Positions 25,815 through 32,139 of a DNA stretch of 36,532 bases are shown here, one piece after another (positions within the stretch are counted from its first letter, which is position 1; each line of letters begins with the position of its first letter). Source of the DNA: Oscillospiraceae bacterium (lineage in GTDB: Bacteria > Bacillota > Clostridia > Oscillospirales > Ruminococcaceae); NCBI GenBank assembly GCA_016295145.1, contig JAEDLR010000010.1:1-36532 (forward strand). Direction: 5' to 3'. Under the pieces are notes generated by a model. The model made no database searches, was not told where the DNA came from, and was given only the letters and a program-made list of their open reading frames with translations. The position numbers and the translations under genes are program-made.

Positions 25815-26852
25815 TTATGTAGCCTGTGCCCCGTATTGCTTCAGTGCCTCTGTGAGGGTATCTGCCACACGCTGCCGCAGCGAAGACGGACTGATGATCT
25901 CGGCTTGGGTGCAATACTGCACTGCCCACCGGAACACATCCTCCTCATTGACACGGACGCTGACCAGCACATCTGTATCGTTCGCATGGGAAAACTCCAC
26001 ATCAAAGCCGAAATAGTCGATGACATCATTGAGAATGTTGCGGTTGACCCGCAGCGTAACGGGAATGCTTTCACCTGTAAACATATAGATATGCTCCTGC
26101 ATATGCTGCGCCAGTTCCTCGCCAACGGCAGTTGGACAAGGCGTTGCAGGCGTATCCAACAGCCGAATTTCGCGGATACGGTCAATGCGGTAATGGGCTA
26201 TGCCCTCATATTTTGCGTAATTACAGATGAGGTAATATCTTCCATGCTTTGTCACCATCTGATACGGATTGATCCGGTATTTGCGCACGCTGCCGTCCTC
26301 CCGCAGACGGGGCTTCAACTGCTTGTCGATATCATAGCTGCAATATTCAAATTCCACCTGTTTTACATCCGAAATGGCTTCCTCCAGCACTTCGATCGTA
26401 TAGAACAACTGCGACTTATCCGCTTCCTTTGGGGCGAGATTTCGGATATTTTTCATGGGCGAATGAAAATGCACCGATGAAAGCCCCTCCAACTTTTGCA
26501 TCAATTCCAAACGCTGTGCCGAAGGGATATGCTTGGAAAAGACGATCCCATCAATCAGCAGACGCAATTCACTGTTGGTAAATTCATGCTCAATGTACCA
26601 GTCGGTACGCAGTATTTCATTGGTGCCATCCTGCCGAAGCCGGGTGGTTTCATGGCAGGCAAGGGGTATTCCCATTGCCAACAGCTCCTCCAGATTCCCG
26701 CTGATGGCTTTGCGGTCGGGCCGAATGCCGTAATCACGATAGAGCATATCGCCGATCTCTTTCTGGGTCAACGGATGATTCTCATCGGTATATTTTTGCA
26801 GAACACGATACAGGTAGATGATCCACCGCTTTTTCTGTCCGGATTCTTCCAT
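25815..26852 (-). CDS. WYL-domain transcriptional regulator
   Basis: The 345-residue protein has an N-terminal winged helix (about residues 8-60; LTQKEIGDMLYRDYGIRPDRKAI...). A WYL domain follows at about 160-235, with the YRINPYQMVTKHGRYYLICN core, then a WCX-type C-terminal extension. WYL proteins sense nucleic acids or nucleotides and often regulate DNA-damage or defence genes. The chosen ATG at 26852 has AAAGGAAG eight bases upstream. An extension of the frame to 26927 would cover the promoter. It is the first gene of an operon with the small membrane protein, the M50-type protease and addBA. Perfect palindromes at its promoter suggest autoregulation (inference). Confidence 0.9.
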   Translation of the reverse strand: MEESGQKKRWIIYLYRVLQKYTDENHPLTQKEIGDMLYRDYGIRPDRKAISGNLEELLAMGIPLACHETTRLRQDGTNEILRTDWYIEHEFTNSELRLLIDGIVFSKHIPSAQRLELMQKLEGLSSVHFHSPMKNIRNLAPKEADKSQLFYTIEVLEEAISDVKQVEFEYCSYDIDKQLKPRLREDGSVRKYRINPYQMVTKHGRYYLICNYAKYEGIAHYRIDRIREIRLLDTPATPCPTAVGEELAQHMQEHIYMFTGESIPVTLRVNRNILNDVIDYFGFDVEFSHANDTDVLVSVRVNEEDVFRWAVQYCTQAEIISPSSLRQRVADTLTEALKQYGAQAT

Positions 26853-26882
26853 GTGGCGACTTCCTTTCTGTTTGTCCGTCAC

Positions 26883-26897
26883 GATACTGACAGTATC
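26883..26897 (-). promoter_or_regulatory. Palindrome at the start site of the WYL operon
   Basis: GATACTGACAGTATC is a perfect 15-base palindrome (7+1+7). It starts directly next to the -10 box and covers the predicted transcription start (near 26891). It is a good operator candidate for the WYL protein itself. Confidence 0.65.
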
Positions 26898-26927
26898 ATT
26901 ATACACTGGAATCGCAAGCACTGTCAA
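26898..26927 (-). promoter_or_regulatory. Sigma-A promoter of the WYL-addBA operon
   Basis: TTGACA (26927-26922) and TATAAT (26903-26898) on the minus strand with an 18-base spacer. The -35 overlaps the stop codon of the upstream Nudix gene. Confidence 0.88.
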
Positions 26928-27478
26928 CCATCAAATCCGATTTGATGGGGCATTTTTGGTACATCAACTGACAATGCTGTTTCTTGCCCGCACATTATGA
27001 GATAATCCCGCAATAGCTGCAACGCAATGCTGCTTTCACGCAAAGCAACCAAAGCATCCTTCACGGAAAACCACTGTGCGTCGCACAGTTCACAGGAAAG
27101 CCGCAGATCCCCCTCTGCAACCTGTACCGCAAAACCAAACATCAACTGGTCGCGCTTGGAATAATAGTAGCTTTTCACATACTGCAGCCCTGTGGTCATC
27201 AGACCGACTTCTTCATGCACTTCGCGGGCGGCGGTCTGCTCGATGGTTTCTCCCGGCTGCACATAGCCTGCCACATTGATAAAACGACTGCCGACTTCCG
27301 GTTGACGAATGAGCAGCACACGATTGCAGCATTCATTCATCACCACGCAAATCACGCACGCATAAGATAGCGGAAACCACGGTCGGTCACACTGTGGGCA
27401 ACAGGGCACCAACCCTTCATCGCCAATGGGCTTTGGCACCAGCGCGGTACCGCATCGCGGACAAAAATCAAACTGCAT
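26924..27478 (-). CDS. NudC-like Nudix hydrolase with zinc ribbon
   Basis: The 184-residue protein combines an N-terminal zinc ribbon (CPRC at 6-9 and CPQC at 27-30) with a Nudix domain. The Nudix box spans residues 71-93 and fits G-x5-E-x7-REVHEEVGL. This is the layout of NADH pyrophosphatase and NAD-cap-removing NudC, but it is shorter, because the NudC N-terminal domain is missing. The canonical SQPWPFPxS tail motif is not visible; a DRPWFPLSY segment follows the ribbon instead. The chosen ATG has AAAAGGAG eight bases upstream. It sits just after the terminator of the yab operon with no obvious promoter, so it may depend on read-through. Confidence 0.86.
   Translation of the reverse strand: MQFDFCPRCGTALVPKPIGDEGLVPCCPQCDRPWFPLSYACVICVVMNECCNRVLLIRQPEVGSRFINVAGYVQPGETIEQTAAREVHEEVGLMTTGLQYVKSYYYSKRDQLMFGFAVQVAEGDLRLSCELCDAQWFSVKDALVALRESSIALQLLRDYLIMCGQETALSVDVPKMPHQIGFDG
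26928..26948 (-). repeat. Palindrome just upstream of the WYL -35 box
   Basis: CCATCAAAT (26928-26936) and ATTTGATGG (26940-26948) are perfect inverted repeats with a three-base centre. They lie inside the last codons of the Nudix gene. No U-tract follows directly, so it is a poor terminator. It may be an activator or repressor site for the WYL promoter. Confidence 0.5.
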
Positions 27479-27501
27479 ATCAAAGCACTCCTTTTTTTGA
27501 C

Positions 27502-27535
27502 AAAAAACACGGCACACCCTTACAGGTTGCCGTGT
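27502..27535 (-). terminator. Terminator of the yabPQ-divIC-yabR operon
   Basis: On the minus strand ACACGGCA and TGCCGTGT form a perfect eight-base-pair stem, extended inward by ACC/GGT, and are followed by TTTTTTG. It lies 60 bases after the S1-protein stop codon. Confidence 0.85.
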
Positions 27536-27594
27536 AAAACAATTTGCTGTATGTTGTATATCATGCACACTTCTGGCTCCGTGGCGGTTTTCCA

Positions 27595-28050
27595 TTATTT
27601 TCTGCTACGCGAGCCACCCTTACGCTCACTGCTGCGCTTCAAGTCGCAGATATTCTCCTCGCTATGCTGCTTGAATCGCAACAGCATATCTTCAAAGGTC
27701 ATCTCGGATTGCGGTATAGTGGGCTTCGGCTCCCACACACGGGGCTTGGGTGATTCGCGGCGTTTTCTGGGACGGGGCTCCTGTTCAGCGGTCTGCTCCC
27801 CTGCCACAGCCTGCTTGATGGACATACTGATCTTCCCTTGAGGATTCACGCCAATCACCTTGACCTTGACGGTATCGTTTTCGGACAGATGGTCGTGGAT
27901 ATCCCTCACGAAAGAATTGGTGATCTCGGAGATATGCACCATACCGGTCACCGCCTTGGAATCCCCCTCCGCTGCCACCGCAACAAATGCGCCATATGGT
28001 GTGATGCTTTTCACGCATCCCTCATAAATCTGCCCTACTTCAAGCTGCAT
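27595..28050 (-). CDS. yabR: S1-domain RNA-binding protein (YabR/GSP13-like)
   Basis: The 151-residue protein starts with one S1 RNA-binding domain (residues 1-78: VGQIYEGCVKSITPYGAFV, TGMVHISEI, then VKVIGVNPQGKISMSIKQA). The C-terminal half is disordered and highly charged, with runs of Arg and Lys and an EMTFEDMLLRFKQ helix shared with other YabR/general stress protein 13 relatives. Such proteins bind 30S ribosomal subunits. The order yabP-yabQ-divIC-yabR is the same as in Bacillus subtilis, which supports the assignment. It lies 44 bases downstream of divIC and ends in the operon terminator. Confidence 0.9.
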   Translation of the reverse strand: MQLEVGQIYEGCVKSITPYGAFVAVAAEGDSKAVTGMVHISEITNSFVRDIHDHLSENDTVKVKVIGVNPQGKISMSIKQAVAGEQTAEQEPRPRKRRESPKPRVWEPKPTIPQSEMTFEDMLLRFKQHSEENICDLKRSSERKGGSRSRK

Positions 28051-28094
28051 AGCTTTGCTACCTCACTGTTTCAATGTATCATCTGCCGATGGAA

Positions 28095-28439
28095 TCAATC
28101 TCTGGAAGCATCATAGAAACGGCGTTCATTGGGATACGCATAGTTCAATTCCTCGATGGCAACCTTTTCCATATAGGCTCTCATGTCATCATCCTCAAGA
28201 ATCCGCAGCAACTCGGCATTTTCTGCTTCTTCCACAGCGGTAGCCGCTTTGATCTCATCCAGTTCTCTGCTTTTTTGCTGCAGCGTAGAAAAACTACCGA
28301 TCATGGAGATCAGGCAGACCACGGCAAAGGCACCGCCTGCCACAACACCAACCACTGATTTTATCAATGCACGCCTACGCTCTTTGGCGTTCCTGCGACG
28401 CATTCCCTTGTTTCGTTCCATGTTCTGCAACACACTCAC
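28095..28439 (-). CDS. divIC: DivIC/FtsB-family cell division protein
   Basis: DivIC is a small bitopic protein that joins FtsL and DivIB at the division septum. The 114-residue product has a basic N-terminal segment (RRRNAKERRR), one membrane helix at about 28-47 and a coiled-coil of about 40 residues (LQQKSRELDEIKAA... with heptad leucines). A short C-terminal segment follows, ending in NERRFYDASRD. This is the DivIC pattern. The start is a GTG with an AGAGAG 13 bases upstream; an ATG six codons later is a possible alternative. A promoter lies just upstream inside the end of yabQ. Confidence 0.85.
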   Translation of the reverse strand: MSVLQNMERNKGMRRRNAKERRRALIKSVVGVVAGGAFAVVCLISMIGSFSTLQQKSRELDEIKAATAVEEAENAELLRILEDDDMRAYMEKVAIEELNYAYPNERRFYDASRD

Positions 28440-28498
28440 TTTGTCATGTAATCTCTCTTAAAAGGGAGCAATGCTCTATACTACCCTATATCCTAATT

Positions 28499-28527
28499 AT
28501 TATAACGCAATTCTCCGCGCAGGTCAA
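28499..28527 (-). promoter_or_regulatory. Sigma-A promoter of divIC-yabR
   Basis: TTGACC (28527-28522) and TATAAT (28504-28499) on the minus strand, spacer 17. It lets divIC and yabR be expressed in vegetative cells independently of the sporulation genes yabPQ. Confidence 0.82.
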
Positions 28528-28970
28528 GCATTTTTTGACATTTTGCACCTTTTTCTGCGTTTTTCGGGACATCTTACAAAAACGCCGGCGATTTTTTTCC
28601 AAATCAAACAACACATATGTTTCATTTGATGGGCAAGCGCGGTTCTGCCATGCCGAATTCTGTGCAGGATACGCCCTGTGACTGCCCCAACCGTACAGCA
28701 ATAGATGGCAAATCCGCACGCACAGCCAAGGGCGTCATAGTAGCGCAGCGCACTACGCGCAAACACGATGGCATAGCACTGCACAGCCACCGCGGCAGCA
28801 AACACCAGGAGCACATCCTCCAGAAAAACCGCCACGGAATGATGGGGCAACAGACATCGCAGCAGCCGCATGGCATCCCACAGAATCCCTAGCGGAACGC
28901 CCAACAGGCAGCTTCCGAGAAACAGCCATGTTTCCTGATAGACTGTGAAAAATTGCTCGGGAATCTCCAT
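28524..28970 (-). CDS. yabQ: Spore cortex biosynthesis protein YabQ-like
   Basis: YabQ is a spore-membrane protein needed for cortex formation. The 148-residue product has four or so hydrophobic segments in the first two thirds and a basic cytosolic tail. It carries the YabQ features of an N-terminal membrane helix followed by GILWDAMRLLRCL, near residues 28-40. It overlaps the upstream yabP stop by one base (TGATG), so the two are coupled. The block with yabP, divIC and yabR supports the call. Homology is judged by eye and by position. Confidence 0.85.
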   Translation of the reverse strand: MEIPEQFFTVYQETWLFLGSCLLGVPLGILWDAMRLLRCLLPHHSVAVFLEDVLLVFAAAVAVQCYAIVFARSALRYYDALGCACGFAIYCCTVGAVTGRILHRIRHGRTALAHQMKHMCCLIWKKIAGVFVRCPEKRRKRCKMSKNA

Positions 28971-29248
28971 CAGCGGAACAACCTCCCCAGCAGATTCAGC
29001 GGTGCCTGCCTGTCCTTGTCGCCATAGCGCAGCGCCAGAATATCGCCCTCCACCGATACTTCCCCCGATTCAATGCTCATGCGGTTCATGTGCAGATTTT
29101 TGCCCAGAATCGTCAGTTCTCCAAGTTGCGTATACACCACAACTGCCCGTTCATCAAAGCTATCGATCTCCGTTACCCCCGTCAGCAGCAACTGATTCCG
29201 GTTTTCCAGAATGGCGTGATGTACCCCTGCGCTGATCTTTTCGCTCAT
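28970..29248 (-). CDS. yabP: Sporulation protein YabP-like
   Basis: YabP acts with YabQ in spore cortex assembly. The 92-residue protein matches the YabP pattern: HHAILENRNQLLLTGVTEIDSFDE, VVVYTQLGELTILGKNLHM and LSIESGEV-like (MSIESGEVSVEG), then a short C-terminal LLGRLFR. AGGAGG lies 13 bases before this ATG, slightly far. Longer starts read into the terminator of the preceding M6 gene and are rejected. On the minus strand a CATAGAATA sequence (29291-29283) resembles the CATAnnnTA-type -10 of sporulation sigma factors, but no matching -35 can be defended. Confidence 0.86.
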   Translation of the reverse strand: MSEKISAGVHHAILENRNQLLLTGVTEIDSFDERAVVVYTQLGELTILGKNLHMNRMSIESGEVSVEGDILALRYGDKDRQAPLNLLGRLFR

Positions 29249-29282
29249 TGCGTGCCGTACACCTCCTTTTCTCATGTCCGTA

Positions 29283-29291
29283 TATTCTATG
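29283..29291 (-). promoter_or_regulatory. Weak candidate sporulation-type -10 upstream of yabP
   Basis: CATAGAATA on the minus strand fits CATAnnnTA, the form recognised by sigma-E/G/K in related bacteria. No firm -35 element is visible, so this is only a possibility. Confidence 0.3.
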
Positions 29292-29313
29292 CAAGGGCAA
29301 ACCGTTTCAGAAC

Positions 29314-29349
29314 AAAAAAATCGCTGTGATGCTTTCACATCACAGCGAT
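29314..29349 (-). terminator. Terminator of the M6 protease gene
   Basis: On the minus strand ATCGCTGTGATG and CATCACAGCGAT form a perfect twelve-base-pair stem with a six-base loop, followed by TTTTTTTG. It begins 11 bases after the stop codon. Confidence 0.92.
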
Positions 29350-29359
29350 GCATACGGGA

Positions 29360-30892
29360 TTATTTGGGTGAAACAGTCACCGTGTAAGAATCATTGGTCA
29401 CATCGCCAATGGTAATCGTTACGCCGGGATCTATGGCTTCGTTGCCGTTGCTGTCATACCAACCAAAACCGGGCGTGCTGTTATCAATCACAGAGCCGCT
29501 TTTGAACACGCCGCCGCCATCGTTGACAAGCCGGATCAGGCGAATGCCCTCATCGTTGTAATCGGTATAGTAGGAGCCGTTCTGGTACTTTAAGTAGCTT
29601 CCGCCGTAATCGGAGAACAGCTCGGCATTGATATGGAATGCGCAAATGCCGCTGTCAATGGTCTGCCACCACGAGGATTGAATCATCTGGTTGTTGCCGC
29701 CGTCTGTGCCATATTCGAGGATCATGTACTCGGAAAAATAATTCTCGTTGAGATTGCCGTAGGGGATAATCAGGCAGTTGCCCGCATCGGTCTGCGCATT
29801 GTGCAATGTAAAGGTCTGCGTACCCTGTGCTGCATCATACACCTGCACCTGATTCTCACGATACCAACCAAGCATCAGCTTAGAGAACGCGCTGAAATCG
29901 GACTGTGCATCGGTATCCATCATTTCAGTACCGGCAGAGCCATGCAGTCCTTCGCTATCACTGGAATAGTAAAGGTAGTAATCGGGCAGACCCATGCAAT
30001 GACCCATCTCATGAATATAGGTGGAGTTGAAATCCACAGGATTGGACGGCACAGCATAGCCGGTAATGATATTGCCCACTGCCAGACCGTCTACACGGTA
30101 ACTGGGGTCACCAAAGCCACCCGAACACGGCCACCAGTAATCGTTGCTGGCACTTTCGGGCACACAGATCAATGTAGCGTCGATCTTTCCATCGTTGTTG
30201 GCATCATATTTGGTGAAATCCTCGCTGTCCTTAAACGCCTCATAGCACTCCTCCACGATGCGCACCTTGTCGTCATTGTAAACAGAAATGCTGTTCTGGG
30301 CGGTATAGGCAAAGGTCTTGCCGCTGAGCCGGAAGCTGCCCTTAGAGGAACGCTCGTAGAACGCGCTCATACTCTCGAAAGGGTAATTGGGAGAAGTAGT
30401 ATCGGCAGCCCCGAACGCAACCCGGTCGACCTCCTCGGCAGAAAGCTTGTTGCCGAAGCTGCAATCGGGGAAATCAATATAAAAAATCACGAGATTGCCA
30501 AGGTTTGCCGAAGGCAGCGAACTGCCCACCTGTGCGATGGGCGGTATGAGAAATTCCTCGGAAATATCGGGGATCTCGACTTCCTCGTAGATGCCCACCC
30601 ACTCCATCTGCTGCATCACGCAGCGTTTGATGAGGGTGAGGTCAATGGCATCAATAGATGCATTCTCGTTGATATCTGCCTTGGATGCGATCTCTGGGTT
30701 GATCGTCTCCTGCAATGTAATGTGCTTTTGCAGCACCACAGCATCGGCAACGGTGATGGTATCATCGCCGTTGAGGTCGCCGCGCCAACCTACACGAACC
30801 CACTCGGTCGCTGCCTGCGTTGGCATGGGGGTGACGGTCACTGCAAGCTGCAGCGCAGCAAGACACGATAAGACCTTGTTCCTACATTTCAA
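29360..30892 (-). CDS. Secreted M6-family metalloprotease with N-terminal type I dockerin
   Basis: This 510-residue protein has a signal peptide (KCRNK, then VLSCLAALQLAVTV, likely cleavage near TQA). A type I dockerin follows, with two calcium-binding repeats: GDLNGDDTITVADAVVLQKH and ADINENASIDAIDLTLIKR (about residues 38-93). The rest is an M6/immune-inhibitor-A-like peptidase with the zinc motif HEMGHCMGLPD. The downstream conserved region (GTEMMDT..., LMLGWY) is present. The dockerin should bind a cohesin of a scaffoldin, so the protease is displayed on a cell-surface complex (inference). The start is a TTG at 30890-30892 with GGGAGG eight bases upstream; a TTG seven codons earlier overlaps that ribosome-binding site. 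Proteolysis by a dockerin-bearing protein is unusual among the mostly glycosidic cellulosome cargo. Confidence 0.9.
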   Translation of the reverse strand: MKCRNKVLSCLAALQLAVTVTPMPTQAATEWVRVGWRGDLNGDDTITVADAVVLQKHITLQETINPEIASKADINENASIDAIDLTLIKRCVMQQMEWVGIYEEVEIPDISEEFLIPPIAQVGSSLPSANLGNLVIFYIDFPDCSFGNKLSAEEVDRVAFGAADTTSPNYPFESMSAFYERSSKGSFRLSGKTFAYTAQNSISVYNDDKVRIVEECYEAFKDSEDFTKYDANNDGKIDATLICVPESASNDYWWPCSGGFGDPSYRVDGLAVGNIITGYAVPSNPVDFNSTYIHEMGHCMGLPDYYLYYSSDSEGLHGSAGTEMMDTDAQSDFSAFSKLMLGWYRENQVQVYDAAQGTQTFTLHNAQTDAGNCLIIPYGNLNENYFSEYMILEYGTDGGNNQMIQSSWWQTIDSGICAFHINAELFSDYGGSYLKYQNGSYYTDYNDEGIRLIRLVNDGGGVFKSGSVIDNSTPGFGWYDSNGNEAIDPGVTITIGDVTNDSYTVTVSPK

Positions 30893-30940
30893 AATGGTTT
30901 CCTCCCTAGACAAATCTTTGTATCTATTTGTTGATTCGGC

Positions 30941-30954
30941 ACAGCTTTCGCTGT
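30941..30954 (-). promoter_or_regulatory. Small hairpin in the M6 leader
   Basis: ACAGC-GAAA-GCTGT forms a five-base-pair stem with a stable GAAA tetraloop in the 5' leader of the M6 gene. It may protect the mRNA 5' end. Confidence 0.4.
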
Positions 30955-30963
30955 ACTAGTTGT

Positions 30964-30992
30964 ATACTATCACATAGTATTTACAATGTCAA
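30964..30992 (-). promoter_or_regulatory. Promoter of the M6 protease with overlapping 17-base palindrome
   Basis: TTGACA (30992-30987) and TAGTAT (30969-30964) on the minus strand with a 17-base spacer. ATACTAT-CAC-ATAGTAT (30964-30980) is a perfect palindrome that includes the -10 and most of the spacer, as expected for a repressor operator. Confidence 0.78.
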
Positions 30993-31032
30993 GGGGATCG
31001 GACACTTTGCAAACATTACAGTACTTTTTGTA

Positions 31033-31785
31033 TTATCGCTCCGCAGAATATTCAATACAGACATACTGACTTCCCAATGCGCTGTGCTTGCCGACATAAA
31101 TGGCGGCAGTGGTACACCGATGCACACAGCTGAAGCAGTTCATGCAGTTCTTGCCAAAATGCGGCTTGTCGCCGTCCAGGGTGATATTGCCCAGCGGGCA
31201 AGAATCCACGCAAACACCGCAGGCAATACAGGCATCCGATGCAGAGAGCTTCAGCGGAAAACGGGTAAAGCCCGCATTGACCACCTTTGACATCAGGTCA
31301 CTGAACAAAGTAAAATCATCTTTATGCAGCATATCATCATTGCGAATGGTCACAGCAATATCCTGAATGATGGGTACAGCGGTCTGTACGATGCGGGAAG
31401 CTTCGGTCACATCGGGAATATGACCGCCCGGCACATAGTTATTGGGCATACGCACCCCCTGAAAACCGCGGAACTCCATGTCCTTTTCTGCGGCAATGGT
31501 TTCACAAAAGCTGTCGCAGCTGCCGCTGTTTGCACCCATTGTGCCAACAAAATAGATTCGGTCGCTGCCTTCGAAGGTGGCTGCGCGCAGCAGATCTTCA
31601 ATTTTGCGCGGAAAACGCCACGCGTAAATCGGTGCAACGATCACAAAGGGCTGCTCCGATGTAAAAACCGGTGCAGTATCCTCACGCAGATAGGGTGCCA
31701 GCGAACATACTGTATCATTCAGCTGATGCCCCAGTGCTTCTGCAACATAACGGCTGTTGCCTGTACCGGAAAAATAAAGGATCAT
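31033..31785 (-). CDS. EFR1-type flavodoxin / 4Fe-4S ferredoxin protein
   Basis: The 250-residue protein is a fusion of an N-terminal flavodoxin-like domain (MILYFSGTGNSRYVAEAL, FMN phosphate-binding loop at residues 6-11) with two [4Fe-4S] ferredoxin motifs at the C-terminus: CIACGVCVDSCP and CMNCFSCVHRCT. This is the EFR1 type, common in gut and rumen Firmicutes, presumed to carry electrons between flavins and iron-sulfur proteins. GGAGG is five bases before the ATG chosen, whereas the earlier TTG overlaps the ribosome-binding site. It has its own promoter. The partner redox enzyme is not in the window. Confidence 0.92.
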   Translation of the reverse strand: MILYFSGTGNSRYVAEALGHQLNDTVCSLAPYLREDTAPVFTSEQPFVIVAPIYAWRFPRKIEDLLRAATFEGSDRIYFVGTMGANSGSCDSFCETIAAEKDMEFRGFQGVRMPNNYVPGGHIPDVTEASRIVQTAVPIIQDIAVTIRNDDMLHKDDFTLFSDLMSKVVNAGFTRFPLKLSASDACIACGVCVDSCPLGNITLDGDKPHFGKNCMNCFSCVHRCTTAAIYVGKHSALGSQYVCIEYSAER

Positions 31786-31828
31786 AATTGCCTCCAAAGC
31801 GGGAATTCTGTAATGATGTTATGATTTG

Positions 31829-31857
31829 ATTATATCATACTTTGTCGAAATTTGCAA
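31829..31857 (-). promoter_or_regulatory. Promoter of the EFR1-type gene
   Basis: TTGCAA (31857-31852) and TATAAT (31834-31829) on the minus strand, spacer 17. Confidence 0.83.
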
Positions 31858-31896
31858 TCACCCTGCATACAGTTTCCGTCTATTTCCGTTATCCAT

Positions 31897-31910
31897 TCCA
31901 CTGAGCTACA
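31897..31910 (-). other. tRNA D-arm-like fragment
   Basis: The minus strand reads TGTAGCTCAGTGGA, identical to the 5' side of the D arm of many tRNAs, and then AATGGATAACGG. No GAGC partner, anticodon stem, T arm or acceptor 3' side follows, so this is at most the remnant of a tRNA gene and could be chance. Confidence 0.25.
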
Positions 31911-31954
31911 GAATCAGAAAGATAACAACAGACTGTCCTTCCCAAAGACATACT

Positions 31955-32100
31955 ATGGCTGAACACCAGAACAACACCCTTGCACACGGCAAAATCAAAC
32001 TGCTGTAATTCATTCTGCCGGAGGATTCTCCGTTGGTAGGGCATACGGTCAAGGAGATCGCCGCCAAGCTGCACTGCAACAATACAAAAATCGCCGCTGA
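31955..32100 (+). pseudogene. Remnant of a TrkA-C (RCK_C)-type domain
   Basis: In one plus-strand frame the sequence reads MAEHQNNTLAHGKIKLL, a TAA stop at 32006-32008, and then FILPEDSPLVGHTVKEIAAK up to about 32068, continuing NNTKIAA. PEDSPLVGxTxKE is the opening of the RCK_C domain that regulates potassium channels and other transporters. The copy has an in-frame stop, no start signal, and ends abruptly at the terminator of sulP on the other strand. I therefore see a decayed fragment of about 45 codons rather than a gene. Identification rests on the motif alone. Confidence 0.45.
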
Positions 32101-32119
32101 ACAGGCTTCGTTCAGCGGC
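32086..32119 (-). terminator. Terminator of sulP
   Basis: On the minus strand GCCGCTGAAC and GTTCAGCGGC form a perfect ten-base-pair stem with a seven-base loop, followed by GATTTTTG. It lies 21 bases after the sulP stop codon. Confidence 0.88.
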
Positions 32120-32139
32120 AATTGCTTTTCTATCAGGAG

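Noticed and set aside
29633..30871. Rightward open frame opposite the M6 protease
   Set aside because: Antisense shadow of a gene with a signal peptide, dockerin and zinc motif; no independent support.
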